Shown here: positions 8,065 to 17,489 of the stretch, one piece after another
Layout: each line of letters begins with the position of its first letter
Position numbering within the stretch: position 1 is the first letter of the stretch
DNA from: DATCRE01 sp964235605
Lineage (GTDB): Bacteria > Bacteroidota > Bacteroidia > Cytophagales > Cyclobacteriaceae
Length of the DNA stretch: 64,000 bases
NCBI GenBank assembly: GCA_964235605.1
Contig: CAXSCR010000011.1
Coordinates: 1 to 64,000 of the forward strand
Direction of reading: 5' to 3'
Notes under the pieces: model-generated
Databases searched by the model: none
Seen by the model: the letters and a program-made list of their open reading frames with translations, nothing else
Told to the model about the DNA's origin: nothing
Position numbers and translations under genes: made by a program

Positions 8065-8772
8065 CTAAGCCAAATTGTGATACACACTTTGTACATCTTC
8101 GTCACCTTCCAACGCTTCAACAAGTTTCAAAACCTCATCTTGTTCATCCTCACTCAATGACTTAGTAGCAGATGGTATGTATTGTAGTTCTGCGCTTTTT
8201 GGTTCTAGTTTTCTAGATTCAAGGAATTTAAGCATGTGGCCGAATTCCGTGAAGGTCGTGTAAATGATGAGTTCATCGTCGCCTTTTTCGATATCCTCAG
8301 CACCCGCATCAATCAGGTCTAGTTCTAATTCATCTAAGTCAATTTTAGATGGATCAAATTTTAATACACCTTTACGTTCAAACATAAAAGCTACAGATCC
8401 TGAGTTTCCCATGCTTCCACCATTTTTTGAAAACTGTAAGCGAACATTGGCCACCGTTCTTGTCGGATTATCAGTAGCACATTCAACTACTATGGGCACA
8501 CCGTGTGGTGCATATCCTTCATAAACAACCTCCTGTAAGTCTTTCTCTTCCTTAGAAGATGCTCTTCGTATAGCGGCTTCAACTTTGTCTTTAGGCATGT
8601 TAACGCCTTTGGCATTTTGCATTGCCATTCGCAATTTGGGATTGTTCTCCGGTAATGGGCCAGATTGTTTTACAGCTAGGGCAATATCCTTACCGATACG
8701 TGTAAATGCTTTCGCCATTCGGTCGAAGCGTGCGAACATGGTGTGTTTACGTTTTTCAAAGACGCGTCCCAT
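8065..8772 (-). CDS. yebC: YebC/PmpR-family protein
   Basis: The 235-residue product aligns along its whole length with the YebC/PmpR family: MGRVFEKRK start, MAKAFTRIGKDI, NPKLRMAMQNAKGVNMPKD, and the AFMFERKGV and AELQYIPS segments of the later domains. Family members have been described as transcriptional regulators and, more recently, as translation factors that relieve ribosome stalling at proline stretches. Length and start are normal. It has its own promoter at 8797-8827 in the 62-base gap after the upstream glycosyltransferase gene. It ends facing the LTA-synthase-like gene. Confidence 0.92.
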   Translation of the reverse strand: MGRVFEKRKHTMFARFDRMAKAFTRIGKDIALAVKQSGPLPENNPKLRMAMQNAKGVNMPKDKVEAAIRRASSKEEKDLQEVVYEGYAPHGVPIVVECATDNPTRTVANVRLQFSKNGGSMGNSGSVAFMFERKGVLKFDPSKIDLDELELDLIDAGAEDIEKGDDELIIYTTFTEFGHMLKFLESRKLEPKSAELQYIPSATKSLSEDEQDEVLKLVEALEGDEDVQSVYHNLA

Positions 8773-8796
8773 AATAGTATTTCTTTAAGCGAGCAG

Positions 8797-8827
8797 CAAA
8801 ATTAGAAGTATCGGTCAATCATCCAAA
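8797..8827 (-). promoter_or_regulatory. Promoter of yebC
   Basis: Read on the minus strand, TTTG (8827-8824) is followed by exactly 19 bases and then TAATTTTG (8804-8797), a perfect TTTG-N19-TAnnTTTG. The predicted start leaves a short leader of about 18-20 bases before the yebC ATG at 8772. Confidence 0.65.
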
Positions 8828-8834
8828 TTCAATA

Positions 8835-10007
8835 TTATGCTCTTTTAGATTTTTCCCAGACAACAGATTGTTTTCCCTTGAGAAACCTAACGAAACCTGC
8901 GTATACGGAAAGGTTCATGACTACAAAATAATAAGGCACAAAGAAGCCTTTAATGGTAATTTTTTTATCCTGCAGTAAGAATCCTAACCCTGCGATGGCA
9001 TAAAATATAATTTGTAAAGCAAGTATCACGATATAAATTGGTGAACCTATAAATGCTAAAACTAAATTACTCAATAGGATCAGTAAAAGTGAAAGTGGTG
9101 CTAATGTCCAACGTAGTACGCGATGTGATACATATTGAAACGATAGTATGCCATATTTAAACGGATTCAATAATGATTTAAGCCTAAGCATGGCTTGAAA
9201 CCCACCTGCAGAAATTCTAACTTTTCTTTTCCATTCTTCAGCTACCGATGCAGAAGCAGTCTCTGTGGCATAAGCATCTGGTTCGTAGATGAAGCGATAT
9301 CCATTCATTGCTATCCTCACTGAAATATAGAAGTCTTCTATGATAATGTTTCCTGACGGCTCTTCGTATAAATTAGTCCTGACTGAGAATAATTCACCAG
9401 CAGCGCCAACTACAGAATATACTTCTGAATCTTTTCTTTTTAAAAATGATTCATATTTCCAATACATCCCTTCACCAGCACCAGATGCATTGTCTTCTTC
9501 ATTTTTAAAAATGCGTTTCTCGCCAGCTACACCGCCCACCTTTGGATCTTGATAGTGACGTGTAATATTTTTTACCGATTCTTTATTTAAGTACGTATTG
9601 GCATCGCAGAAAATAACAACGGGTGTTTTAACCATTTTCATAATTCGATTTACAGCATGAATTTTTCCTTTGCGTTCAGGTTCATGGAAATGTTGAATGG
9701 TATCATGTTTCTTTACAAGCTCCGCAGTTCTATCATTTGATCCATCTGTTACGATATAGATAAAAAGTTTGCCTGTAGGATAATCAAGCGCAAGTGTATT
9801 TTTAATTTTCTCTTCGATAAAAGATTCTTCATTGTAAGCGGCGATCACTATAGTAACTTCTGGCCATTGGCTTTCATGTTGTGGGTCAACGTTGTTTGGA
9901 TAATGCCTAATCTTCGAAATTATAAATATTAGAACCCCGTATCCCAGATATGTGTAGCACACAATAAAGATACTTATCCAAAAGATTGCGTAAAGCAGAG
10001 TAATCAT
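8835..10007 (-). CDS. Membrane-anchored GT2 glycosyltransferase
   Basis: This is a 390-residue family 2 glycosyltransferase. Hydrophobic segments at the N-terminus (about residues 3-32) and at the C-terminus (about 290-375, several spans) hold a cytoplasmic GT-A domain at the membrane. Motifs are the nucleotide-binding start TIVIAAYNEESFIEEKI, the metal-binding VIFCDANTY, the acceptor-side IIEDFYISVRI, and WKRKVRISAGG in the place of QxxRW. This layout is typical of processive or EPS-type transferases. Sugar donor and acceptor cannot be read from the sequence. The gene is separate from the main polysaccharide locus. Confidence 0.85.
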   Translation of the reverse strand: MITLLYAIFWISIFIVCYTYLGYGVLIFIISKIRHYPNNVDPQHESQWPEVTIVIAAYNEESFIEEKIKNTLALDYPTGKLFIYIVTDGSNDRTAELVKKHDTIQHFHEPERKGKIHAVNRIMKMVKTPVVIFCDANTYLNKESVKNITRHYQDPKVGGVAGEKRIFKNEEDNASGAGEGMYWKYESFLKRKDSEVYSVVGAAGELFSVRTNLYEEPSGNIIIEDFYISVRIAMNGYRFIYEPDAYATETASASVAEEWKRKVRISAGGFQAMLRLKSLLNPFKYGILSFQYVSHRVLRWTLAPLSLLLILLSNLVLAFIGSPIYIVILALQIIFYAIAGLGFLLQDKKITIKGFFVPYYFVVMNLSVYAGFVRFLKGKQSVVWEKSKRA

Positions 10008-10083
10008 AGTAAATGCTAGTAAATCACCGCGAAACTACGAGTTACAAAAGAAAAGTATAAGGATATTTAATGAAGATTTTGGT

Positions 10084-10091
10084 TAACTTTG
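10084..10091 (+). promoter_or_regulatory. Candidate -7 box for the T9SS surface module
   Basis: TAACTTTG is a perfect TAnnTTTG, 20 bases before the start codon of the 1556-residue repeat protein. No clear -33 TTG sits 19 bases upstream, so confidence is moderate. It would drive the four-gene module. Confidence 0.4.
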
Positions 10092-10110
10092 CAAGTCTAA
10101 TGTTGAATAT

Positions 10111-13100
10111 ATGCGATTTCTTCGTTTAATATCACTCTTCATTTTTGCATTTTCTCATTTATCTCTGGTTTCTATTGGATACTCCTTTCGATCTCAATTA
10201 TCTGATAATCAGACTATAACAGAAAATTCGAAGCAATTATTGCAGTTGACTGGAAATAACGCCGACTTAAAATTTAATAATTCTTACAACGATGTTCGTA
10301 TATCTGAGCGGCCAATTAATTCACTTCCAGGCGCTAGACTGCAAGCCACTGCACAAAATGATGAATCTACATCGAATGAAGACGAGGATGCTGTAATAGA
10401 TGTTTTAAATAACGATAATGCAAGTGATGGCGCTATTGACCCTTCTTCAATTGATTTAGACCAAGAAACTGAAGGAATACAAAGTTCCATAACAGTTAGA
10501 CAAGGGCTTTTCTTGGTTAATGCAGGTAAAATTAATTACAATCCATCTGAAAACTATACTGGCACATTTGCTATAAGCTACACAGTAAATGATGATTTAG
10601 GTGGAACTTCAAATGTAGCATTAGTAAACATTACCGTAGATCCTGTAAATGATAAACCAATTATAGACGACCAGATGCCATCTAGCACTTCAACTGTAGA
10701 AGACACTGACTTCACAATTGAGCTTTCTAATTTAGTTATAACAGATCCTGACATCAATTCCGTTTTTACCTTGATAGTTTTGCCAGGTATAAATTATACA
10801 GTTATAAATAATGTAGTTACACCTTCAAAAAACTTTAGCGGTCCGCTTACTGTAAATGTAAAAGTCAATGATGGATCAATGGATAGTGATTCATTTGGTG
10901 TGACTGCCAGTGTATCTGCAGTAAATGATGCGCCATCCATAACAGACCAAACACCAGCAGCTATTTCAGCTACTGAAAATCAGTCGTTCACAATTTCACT
11001 CGATAATCTTGTTGCTTCTGATCCTGAGAATTCGGCGCTTACTTTAATAGTTTTAGCAGGCACTAATTATTCTTTCACGGGTAATACCATAACACCTGCA
11101 TCAAATTATAACGGGTCACTTACTGTCAACGTAAAGGTTAGTGATGGCGCATTAGATAGTGCCCCATTTGGTGTTGAAGTAAATGTAGCTTCTGTAAATA
11201 GCACGCCTATTATAACGGGGCAAACGCCTACGAGTTTAACTGCTACTGAAGATCAAACTTTTAACGTTGCTCTTTCTAATCTACTGATTTCAGATCCAGA
11301 TAATTCAACATTTACATTGACAGTGTTGCCTGGTTCTAATTATACATTCAGCGGTACTACAATTACACCAACATTAAATCACAGTGGATCACTCACTGTA
11401 AATGTTAAGGTTAATGATGGTAACACAGATAGTACCCCTTATGGAATTGAGGTTAATGTTCAGGCCGTAAATGATGCACCTGTTATCACTGGACAAACGC
11501 CATCACCGCTTGTTACAAATGAAGAACAATCAATTACACCTACACTTTCAAATTTACTCGTAACAGACGTTGACAATACATACCCTTCGGGATATTCCAT
11601 GACGATATTTAATGGTACTAATTACACCGTTTCGGGATCTACCATTATCCCTAATAGTAACTTTGCGGGTATGCTTTCAGTAGGCGTTAGCGTAAATGAT
11701 GGAAGTGCTTCGAGTAACACCTATAACTTGCAAATAAAAGTTGATCCTACAAACGACCCACCCTCAATAACGGGACAATCGTTATTAAGCGTAAATGAAG
11801 ATAATTCCATTACAATCGAGTTGTCTAGCTTGTCCGTGGTGGACTCGGATAACAGTTACCCAAGTGGATTTACACTTATTGCTTCCTCAGGTACAAATTT
11901 TACGGCATCTGGAAATACCATTACACCAGCATTTAATTTTAATGGTACGCTGTTGGTTCCAGTTACTGTAAATGACGGTGCGAGTAACAGTAATACTTTT
12001 AATGTAACGATAACTGTTAATGCGATTAATGATGTGCCGATAGTAACAGGTCAGAAACCATTAAGCGTAGGAGAAAGCGAGCCAATAACAATTACGCTTT
12101 CACAGTTGTTTGTTTTGGACCCTGATAATGCTTTCCCTGAAGACTTTTCGTTGTTGGTGACTTCAGGTCAGAATTATGTATTGTCTGGCGATCAAGTAGC
12201 ACCAAATGCTAATTTTAGCGGCGTCTTGTTCGTTAAAGTTTTTGTTAATGATGGAACTGCTCTGAGTGCACCCTATAATTTACAAATTCTTGTTAACTCA
12301 GTTAATGACGCTCCGGTAATTACAAGCCAGCAAGAATTAAGTGTTGATGAAGATGCCTCAATAACCATCCAGCTTTTAAACCTGACTGTGAGTGATCCTG
12401 ACAATAATTATCCAACAGGATTTACATTAAATGTATTACCAGGTACCAACTATACCTATTCTGGTAATACCGTAACGCCAGTTCCAAATTTTACAGGAGC
12501 CCTTACCGTAAGTGTTAAGGTAAATGATGGTTTAAGTGATAGTGCGCCTTTTAATCTTCATATCACGGTAAATCCAGGAAATGATGCACCAGTTATTACA
12601 GGTCAACAGCCCTTAGATACGAATGAAGACGTTGCGTTAACATTGCAACCTACAAACTTTGTAGTCTCTGATCCGGATAACACGTACCCAGTTGGATTTA
12701 CACTCACAGTGTTAGAGGGTACGAATTACACCGTTTCAGGAAATACAGTAACACCAGCCGAAAATTTTTCAGGTATGCTTACAGTGCCTGTTAGAGTAAA
12801 CGATGGCATCAACAACAGCAATACGTTTAATACACAAGTACAAGTTAAATCTGTAAATGATTTACCTATAATTACAGGGCAGGTGCCTCTTGCTACAAAT
12901 GAAAATTCACCAATTATAATTCAGTTATCTAATTTAACAGTAACTGATGTAGATAATACCTACCCTTCAGGCTTCTCACTCACTATTTTATCGGGTGCGA
13001 ATTATACTTTTTCAGGTACTACAATTACACCTTCGGCAAATTTTAATGGCATACTTACTGTGCCTGTTATGGTTAATGATGGCACGAGCAGTAGCACTTC

Positions 13101-14781
13101 TTTTAATCTTCAAATTCAAGTGGCTGAGATTAATAACCCGCCTACTTTAAATGACATTGCGAATATTACTATGAGTGAAGATGATCCTCAAAAATTAATT
13201 TCACTTACTGGTATTACCGCAGGCAGTGGCGAGAATCAGTTCTTGAGCGTTTCCGTGTTATCGACAAACACTTCTCTGTTTGAAGTTCTTGAAGTTATTT
13301 ACACCTCACCTCAGTCGATTGCCACGTTAAAAGTAACTCCTAAGCCGAATCAATTTGGGTCAGCACAAATTACAGTCAAAGTTATAGATGATAATACTGG
13401 AGGATTGCCGTCTCCTAATTCAGTTAGCAAGAAATTCACCATCACTATTCAATCAGTAAATGACATACCTCAATTTAAGTTTGTGCCAACGACAATAGCG
13501 ATTGTAGGTGAGCTATTTTCCGACTCTGTAAAGATTGAAGATGTAGATAATACAACACTTACCTTAACGCTCGTTGCCACTCCCAACGTAAATACTTGGT
13601 TGAAACTTACAAGCACAGATGGAAAGAAAGCAAAACTAAGTGGAACCCCTCCACCAAACGGGGGCGGCGTATCAAGAATAAAGCTTCAAGCTAAAGATGC
13701 CAGCGCAACTGTAACGTTCCCCGAATATGATTTGATTATTGATAGAAGGCCAGTGGTAAATCCAATCGCGATAGCGAGTAATGAAGATGTTATTTTTAAT
13801 TTCCAAAGCCAAGATTTCTTGAGCTCTTTTGTAGATGTAGATGGTGACGACATAAAGCGCATTAAAGTAAATACATTACCAAGGCACGGAACACTAATGT
13901 TCGGAAGCACTGTTGTAAGCAGAGATGCAGAAATACCATTTTCTTCGATTACAGAATTAACGTATCAACCCAATGTTGAATACAACGGAAGAGATACGAT
14001 ATATTATCACGCAAGCGATGACTATGTATACAGTGATAACGTTTCTTATATAAACTTCTTCATCACGCCAGTTAATGATTCGCCTGTAATCACATTAGAA
14101 ACTATACCGCTGGTTTATGAGATAGGAAGTGGACAGGTTCAACTGACAAAGGAATTCACATTTGCCGATGCAGATGATGATAGTATAATGCGGGCAGAAA
14201 TTGGATTTAGAAGGGAAAATTATCAAGCAAGTGTTGATGTATTAACCTTTACTAACACGCTAAACATTGTTGGCACATTTGATAATGTAGCGGGCATACT
14301 TACCCTGTCAGGTAAAGCGCCTGTAAGTGAGTACATAGATGCCATTCGATCTATTCTATACAGCAATACAAGCACTACGATATCCAGCAGCAGTCTAGAT
14401 AAAAGTGTTTACATTACTTTGAGTGATGGTTTGTCCCTGAGCGAGACTAAAGACAGGGGGGTAAGTCTGATATTAACTTTTAAAGAGTTCATCATATTTG
14501 ATGGGTTTACGCCAAACGCTAGCGATGATGTAAACAGTACCTGGGTGGTTTTAGATAGCCAACAGTTTGATTTTGATTATTTGAAGGAATCGAAAATTCG
14601 CGTTTATAATAAAAATGGTGTTAAAGTTTATGAAGTCACCGGTTTCGACAAACCTTGGGATGGAAAATATAAGGATCAATTAGTACCACCAGGTACTTAT
14701 TTCTATACAATAGAAGCTTTGGATTCCCGGTTTAGGTCCCTTAAAAAGTCATATAAAGGAATATTAAACGTTGTATACTAA
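10111..14781 (+). CDS. Giant T9SS-secreted Ig/cadherin-like repeat protein, type B sorting domain
   Basis: This 1556-residue surface protein has a signal peptide (about residues 1-27), a short acidic stretch, and then about 14 beta-sandwich repeats of roughly 90-95 residues. Nine of these (10653-13136) are clearly one family. Each runs from a P-x-I-T-G-Q start through SDPDN-YP, an ITPxxNFxG turn and VxVNDG, to a VND boundary. Acidic loops of this type usually bind calcium. Residues 1460-1556 form a gliding-motility type C-terminal domain (GFTPN, IRVYNKNGVKVYE, WDGKYKD, PPGTYFYTI), which in type IX secretion marks type B cargo. Such cargo needs a PorP/SprF partner, supplied by the gene at 16521. 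The most likely role is adhesin or gliding filament, comparable in design to SprB (inference). The gene at 14912 is a shorter paralogue. Confidence 0.85.
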   Translation: MRFLRLISLFIFAFSHLSLVSIGYSFRSQLSDNQTITENSKQLLQLTGNNADLKFNNSYNDVRISERPINSLPGARLQATAQNDESTSNEDEDAVIDVLNNDNASDGAIDPSSIDLDQETEGIQSSITVRQGLFLVNAGKINYNPSENYTGTFAISYTVNDDLGGTSNVALVNITVDPVNDKPIIDDQMPSSTSTVEDTDFTIELSNLVITDPDINSVFTLIVLPGINYTVINNVVTPSKNFSGPLTVNVKVNDGSMDSDSFGVTASVSAVNDAPSITDQTPAAISATENQSFTISLDNLVASDPENSALTLIVLAGTNYSFTGNTITPASNYNGSLTVNVKVSDGALDSAPFGVEVNVASVNSTPIITGQTPTSLTATEDQTFNVALSNLLISDPDNSTFTLTVLPGSNYTFSGTTITPTLNHSGSLTVNVKVNDGNTDSTPYGIEVNVQAVNDAPVITGQTPSPLVTNEEQSITPTLSNLLVTDVDNTYPSGYSMTIFNGTNYTVSGSTIIPNSNFAGMLSVGVSVNDGSASSNTYNLQIKVDPTNDPPSITGQSLLSVNEDNSITIELSSLSVVDSDNSYPSGFTLIASSGTNFTASGNTITPAFNFNGTLLVPVTVNDGASNSNTFNVTITVNAINDVPIVTGQKPLSVGESEPITITLSQLFVLDPDNAFPEDFSLLVTSGQNYVLSGDQVAPNANFSGVLFVKVFVNDGTALSAPYNLQILVNSVNDAPVITSQQELSVDEDASITIQLLNLTVSDPDNNYPTGFTLNVLPGTNYTYSGNTVTPVPNFTGALTVSVKVNDGLSDSAPFNLHITVNPGNDAPVITGQQPLDTNEDVALTLQPTNFVVSDPDNTYPVGFTLTVLEGTNYTVSGNTVTPAENFSGMLTVPVRVNDGINNSNTFNTQVQVKSVNDLPIITGQVPLATNENSPIIIQLSNLTVTDVDNTYPSGFSLTILSGANYTFSGTTITPSANFNGILTVPVMVNDGTSSSTSFNLQIQVAEINNPPTLNDIANITMSEDDPQKLISLTGITAGSGENQFLSVSVLSTNTSLFEVLEVIYTSPQSIATLKVTPKPNQFGSAQITVKVIDDNTGGLPSPNSVSKKFTITIQSVNDIPQFKFVPTTIAIVGELFSDSVKIEDVDNTTLTLTLVATPNVNTWLKLTSTDGKKAKLSGTPPPNGGGVSRIKLQAKDASATVTFPEYDLIIDRRPVVNPIAIASNEDVIFNFQSQDFLSSFVDVDGDDIKRIKVNTLPRHGTLMFGSTVVSRDAEIPFSSITELTYQPNVEYNGRDTIYYHASDDYVYSDNVSYINFFITPVNDSPVITLETIPLVYEIGSGQVQLTKEFTFADADDDSIMRAEIGFRRENYQASVDVLTFTNTLNIVGTFDNVAGILTLSGKAPVSEYIDAIRSILYSNTSTTISSSSLDKSVYITLSDGLSLSETKDRGVSLILTFKEFIIFDGFTPNASDDVNSTWVVLDSQQFDFDYLKESKIRVYNKNGVKVYEVTGFDKPWDGKYKDQLVPPGTYFYTIEALDSRFRSLKKSYKGILNVVY
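10653..13136 (+). repeat. Nine tandem coding repeats of about 276 bp
   Basis: Nine consecutive Ig/cadherin-like modules of about 92 codons share the PxITGQ, NYT(F/V)SG and VNDG landmarks. Modules 5-10 (about 11480-13136) carry the extra YP-SGF insertion and resemble one another more than modules 2-4, which suggests two rounds of internal duplication. Confidence 0.75.
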
Positions 14782-14911
14782 CTGTGGACTTTCTTGCTCA
14801 TTTCTACATAGATTTCCTTAATAATCATAATGTCATTAAAAGCTTGAACTGCTTAAGCTTACTACGCTATGTTTTTAGTGGCACAGGATTTTATTCGTTT
14901 AAATAAAAACC

Positions 14912-16513
14912 ATGCGCTATACGCTTGTAATATTTTTAATTAGTTTTTTACTTTCTATCACTCCTACATTGGCCGGAATTGATGGAAACTTTAAGCCAGA
15001 CATCTTTGGTCAAAAAGCATTGTCAGTTGATCAAGGACAATCCATTACAATTAGATTAACAGACCTGTATGTAATTGATTGGGACGATTCCTATCCACAA
15101 GATTTTACATTGGAAATTAGTGCAGGCAACAACTATACGGTTTCTGGTCATACAGTAAAATCTAATAACACCTTTTATGGGCAACTCGTAGTGCAAGTTC
15201 GGGTGAATGATGGAAAAGATAACAGCGATACATATGATCTTACAATTACGGTTAAAGAGGTTCCAAATCAGTCGCCAGTAATTATTGGTCAAGCAACATT
15301 AAGTACAAAACAAAATCAGCCACTTACATTGCAATTGGCTAATCTAATGGTTCAAGATCCTGACAATAGTTATCCCAATGATTTCAGTTTAAGTCTTGGT
15401 AGTGGAAGTAACTATACCATAACTGGAAAGACTATAACCCCTTCTAGTAATTATTATGGAACACTATCGGTTCCCGTTACTGTCAATGACGGTCTAGCTG
15501 AGAGCCCTGTGTTTTATGTTTCAATTCAGGTTTTAAAAGTCAACCAAGTGCCTGAGATAACAGCACAAGTACCTCTTAGAATAAATGAGGATGAAACACT
15601 ACAGCTACAACTTTCACATCTTAAGGTGGTAGATAATGATAATACGTATCCGAAAGAATTTGTGTTATCCGTACAAAATGGTAGTGGTTATGCAATTACG
15701 GATAACAATACAATTCATCCTGCTCCGAATTTTAATGGTACGCTAACTGTTCCAGTAAAAGTAAGTGACGGAACGGATGAAAGTAAAACGTTTAATGTTT
15801 TGATATCTGTGAATTCCGTAAATGATGCACCTCAAATTTCCATGGAGCAGGATGCTTTGGTTTATGAAATGAGCGCTGGCGTTGCCAGTCCCTTAACACC
15901 AAATTTTGAAGTAATGGATGTTGATGATGATACATTAGCTATTGCCGAGATAAAATTTGATGCAGCAAGTTACAAACCTTTATATGATCAACTTCTATTT
16001 GCCAACACATTAAACATTCGTGGTGTGTTTGATGCACAAGCGGGTATATTATCGCTCATTGGTAGAGCGCCAGTTTCTGAATATAAAGAAGCCATTCGTA
16101 CTATTAAGTACATTTATATGATAGTTGCAAATGATACAATTGATTATAACAAATCTGTATATATCAACATGACAGATGGAAAAAGTATAAGTGCCACTGT
16201 TCAGCGTTTAATCACTTTGAGAAATACAACGGTTGATTTAAATATACCGACTGGTTTCACACCAAATGGAGACAATGTGAATGATACCTGGAGTATTAAC
16301 CCGTTAAAGGACTCTGATGGTCTCATCAATCCAGTTATAAGAGTATATAATAGACACGGTAAAATGGTTTATGAAGCCACTGAATTTTACAATAAATGGG
16401 ATGGAACTTTCAAGGGAGAATTTTTACCTACAGATACTTATTTTTACACCATTGATCTAACGCTACCTTTCACAAAAGTAAAGCAGAACGGATTAGTAAC
16501 TATTTTACGATAA
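14912..16513 (+). CDS. Short T9SS-secreted repeat protein, type B sorting domain, paralogue of the preceding gene
   Basis: The 533-residue protein has a signal peptide (MRYTLVIFLISFLLSI to LAG), three repeats of the same kind as in the upstream 1556-residue protein (starts at about residues 25, 118 and 210), one longer module beginning near 306 that copies the last module of the giant protein (VYEM, LLFANTLNIRGVFD, GRAPVSEYKEAIRTI), and a type B sorting domain at 445-533 (GFTPNGDNVNDTW, IRVYNRHGKMVYE, KWDGTFKG). It therefore looks like a deletion copy of its neighbour keeping both ends. The PorP/SprF gene follows after only seven bases, so the two should be co-expressed. Confidence 0.85.
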   Translation: MRYTLVIFLISFLLSITPTLAGIDGNFKPDIFGQKALSVDQGQSITIRLTDLYVIDWDDSYPQDFTLEISAGNNYTVSGHTVKSNNTFYGQLVVQVRVNDGKDNSDTYDLTITVKEVPNQSPVIIGQATLSTKQNQPLTLQLANLMVQDPDNSYPNDFSLSLGSGSNYTITGKTITPSSNYYGTLSVPVTVNDGLAESPVFYVSIQVLKVNQVPEITAQVPLRINEDETLQLQLSHLKVVDNDNTYPKEFVLSVQNGSGYAITDNNTIHPAPNFNGTLTVPVKVSDGTDESKTFNVLISVNSVNDAPQISMEQDALVYEMSAGVASPLTPNFEVMDVDDDTLAIAEIKFDAASYKPLYDQLLFANTLNIRGVFDAQAGILSLIGRAPVSEYKEAIRTIKYIYMIVANDTIDYNKSVYINMTDGKSISATVQRLITLRNTTVDLNIPTGFTPNGDNVNDTWSINPLKDSDGLINPVIRVYNRHGKMVYEATEFYNKWDGTFKGEFLPTDTYFYTIDLTLPFTKVKQNGLVTILR

Positions 16514-16520
16514 CAGCTTA

Positions 16521-17489
16521 ATGATACGCAACCTTTTAGTTACTGGATTAACTTTATTGAGCTTGTCTACTTTTGCCCAATATGTACCCAACAGTAGCCA
16601 GGCGTTCCAGTTTATGTCTATTTATAACCCAGCATTTAGTGGTGTCGATTCTTATAATGATCTTCGTTTGGGATACAGATACCAATGGGCAGGTTTGCAG
16701 GGTGCGCCAAAAGCGGCCGTTCTATCCTTTAATACAACACTAAGGCAGCCATTTGATGCCACTTCTAATGCGTTACGATTAAGTAATCCTAATGTAGAAA
16801 TACCAAATAAGAATTTAACAATTCATGGACTTGGTGTTAATCTTTTCCAAGAAACATATGGTGTCTTTGAGACCGTTGGGGGAAGTGTAAACTATGCCAT
16901 GCATTACGCGTTAAGCACGAAATTAAGATTGTCTGTTGGTGCGGGTGTTGTGATAGAAAATAGTAATGGCAACTTCAATAAAATAAAATTTGAGCAAGAC
17001 GAAATACTGCTACTTAATAATTATAGTAAAACTGATGTAAGCATACGAGCCGGTGCGCTGATATATGCAAATAATTTTTACTTTGGTTTGTCATACCTTC
17101 CATTATGGCAACCCTATGTTCAATTAACCACTGGTTTTGATAATACTTCTTTTTACAGAGGATCAGCTCAAATGGGTTTTTCGTTTGCAATGAGTCCAAG
17201 AGTATTGCTTAAGCCTAGTGTTTTTGCAATGGTTCAAACTGACAACAGCATAAATATTGATTATAATGTAAAAGCATTTATTGGAGATAAGGTGTGGTGT
17301 GGTCTTTCCTACCGTGATGTGCAATCAGGTGTTGGCCTACTGGGCTTTAATATAAATAATACTTTTACAGTTTCTTATTCTTATGAAATGTCACTGGGCA
17401 AGTTTAAAGCTTTTAATGATGGTAGTCATGATCTCGTATTAGCTGTTAAACTCAATAATTTCAAGAAAGAACATCCTTATACATGGTAA
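16521..17489 (+). CDS. PorP/SprF-family T9SS outer-membrane protein
   Basis: The 322-residue protein has a signal peptide ending near SLSTFAQ and the family-specific start YNPAFSGVDSYNDLRLGYRYQWAGLQGAPK, followed by beta strands of an outer-membrane barrel. PorP/SprF proteins are needed for secretion or surface display of type B sorting-domain cargo, and each cargo tends to have its own partner gene. Here the cargo genes are the two upstream repeat proteins. Its stop codon overlaps the start of the next gene by seven bases, indicating translational coupling to the PorE-like protein. Confidence 0.9.
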   Translation: MIRNLLVTGLTLLSLSTFAQYVPNSSQAFQFMSIYNPAFSGVDSYNDLRLGYRYQWAGLQGAPKAAVLSFNTTLRQPFDATSNALRLSNPNVEIPNKNLTIHGLGVNLFQETYGVFETVGGSVNYAMHYALSTKLRLSVGAGVVIENSNGNFNKIKFEQDEILLLNNYSKTDVSIRAGALIYANNFYFGLSYLPLWQPYVQLTTGFDNTSFYRGSAQMGFSFAMSPRVLLKPSVFAMVQTDNSINIDYNVKAFIGDKVWCGLSYRDVQSGVGLLGFNINNTFTVSYSYEMSLGKFKAFNDGSHDLVLAVKLNNFKKEHPYTW

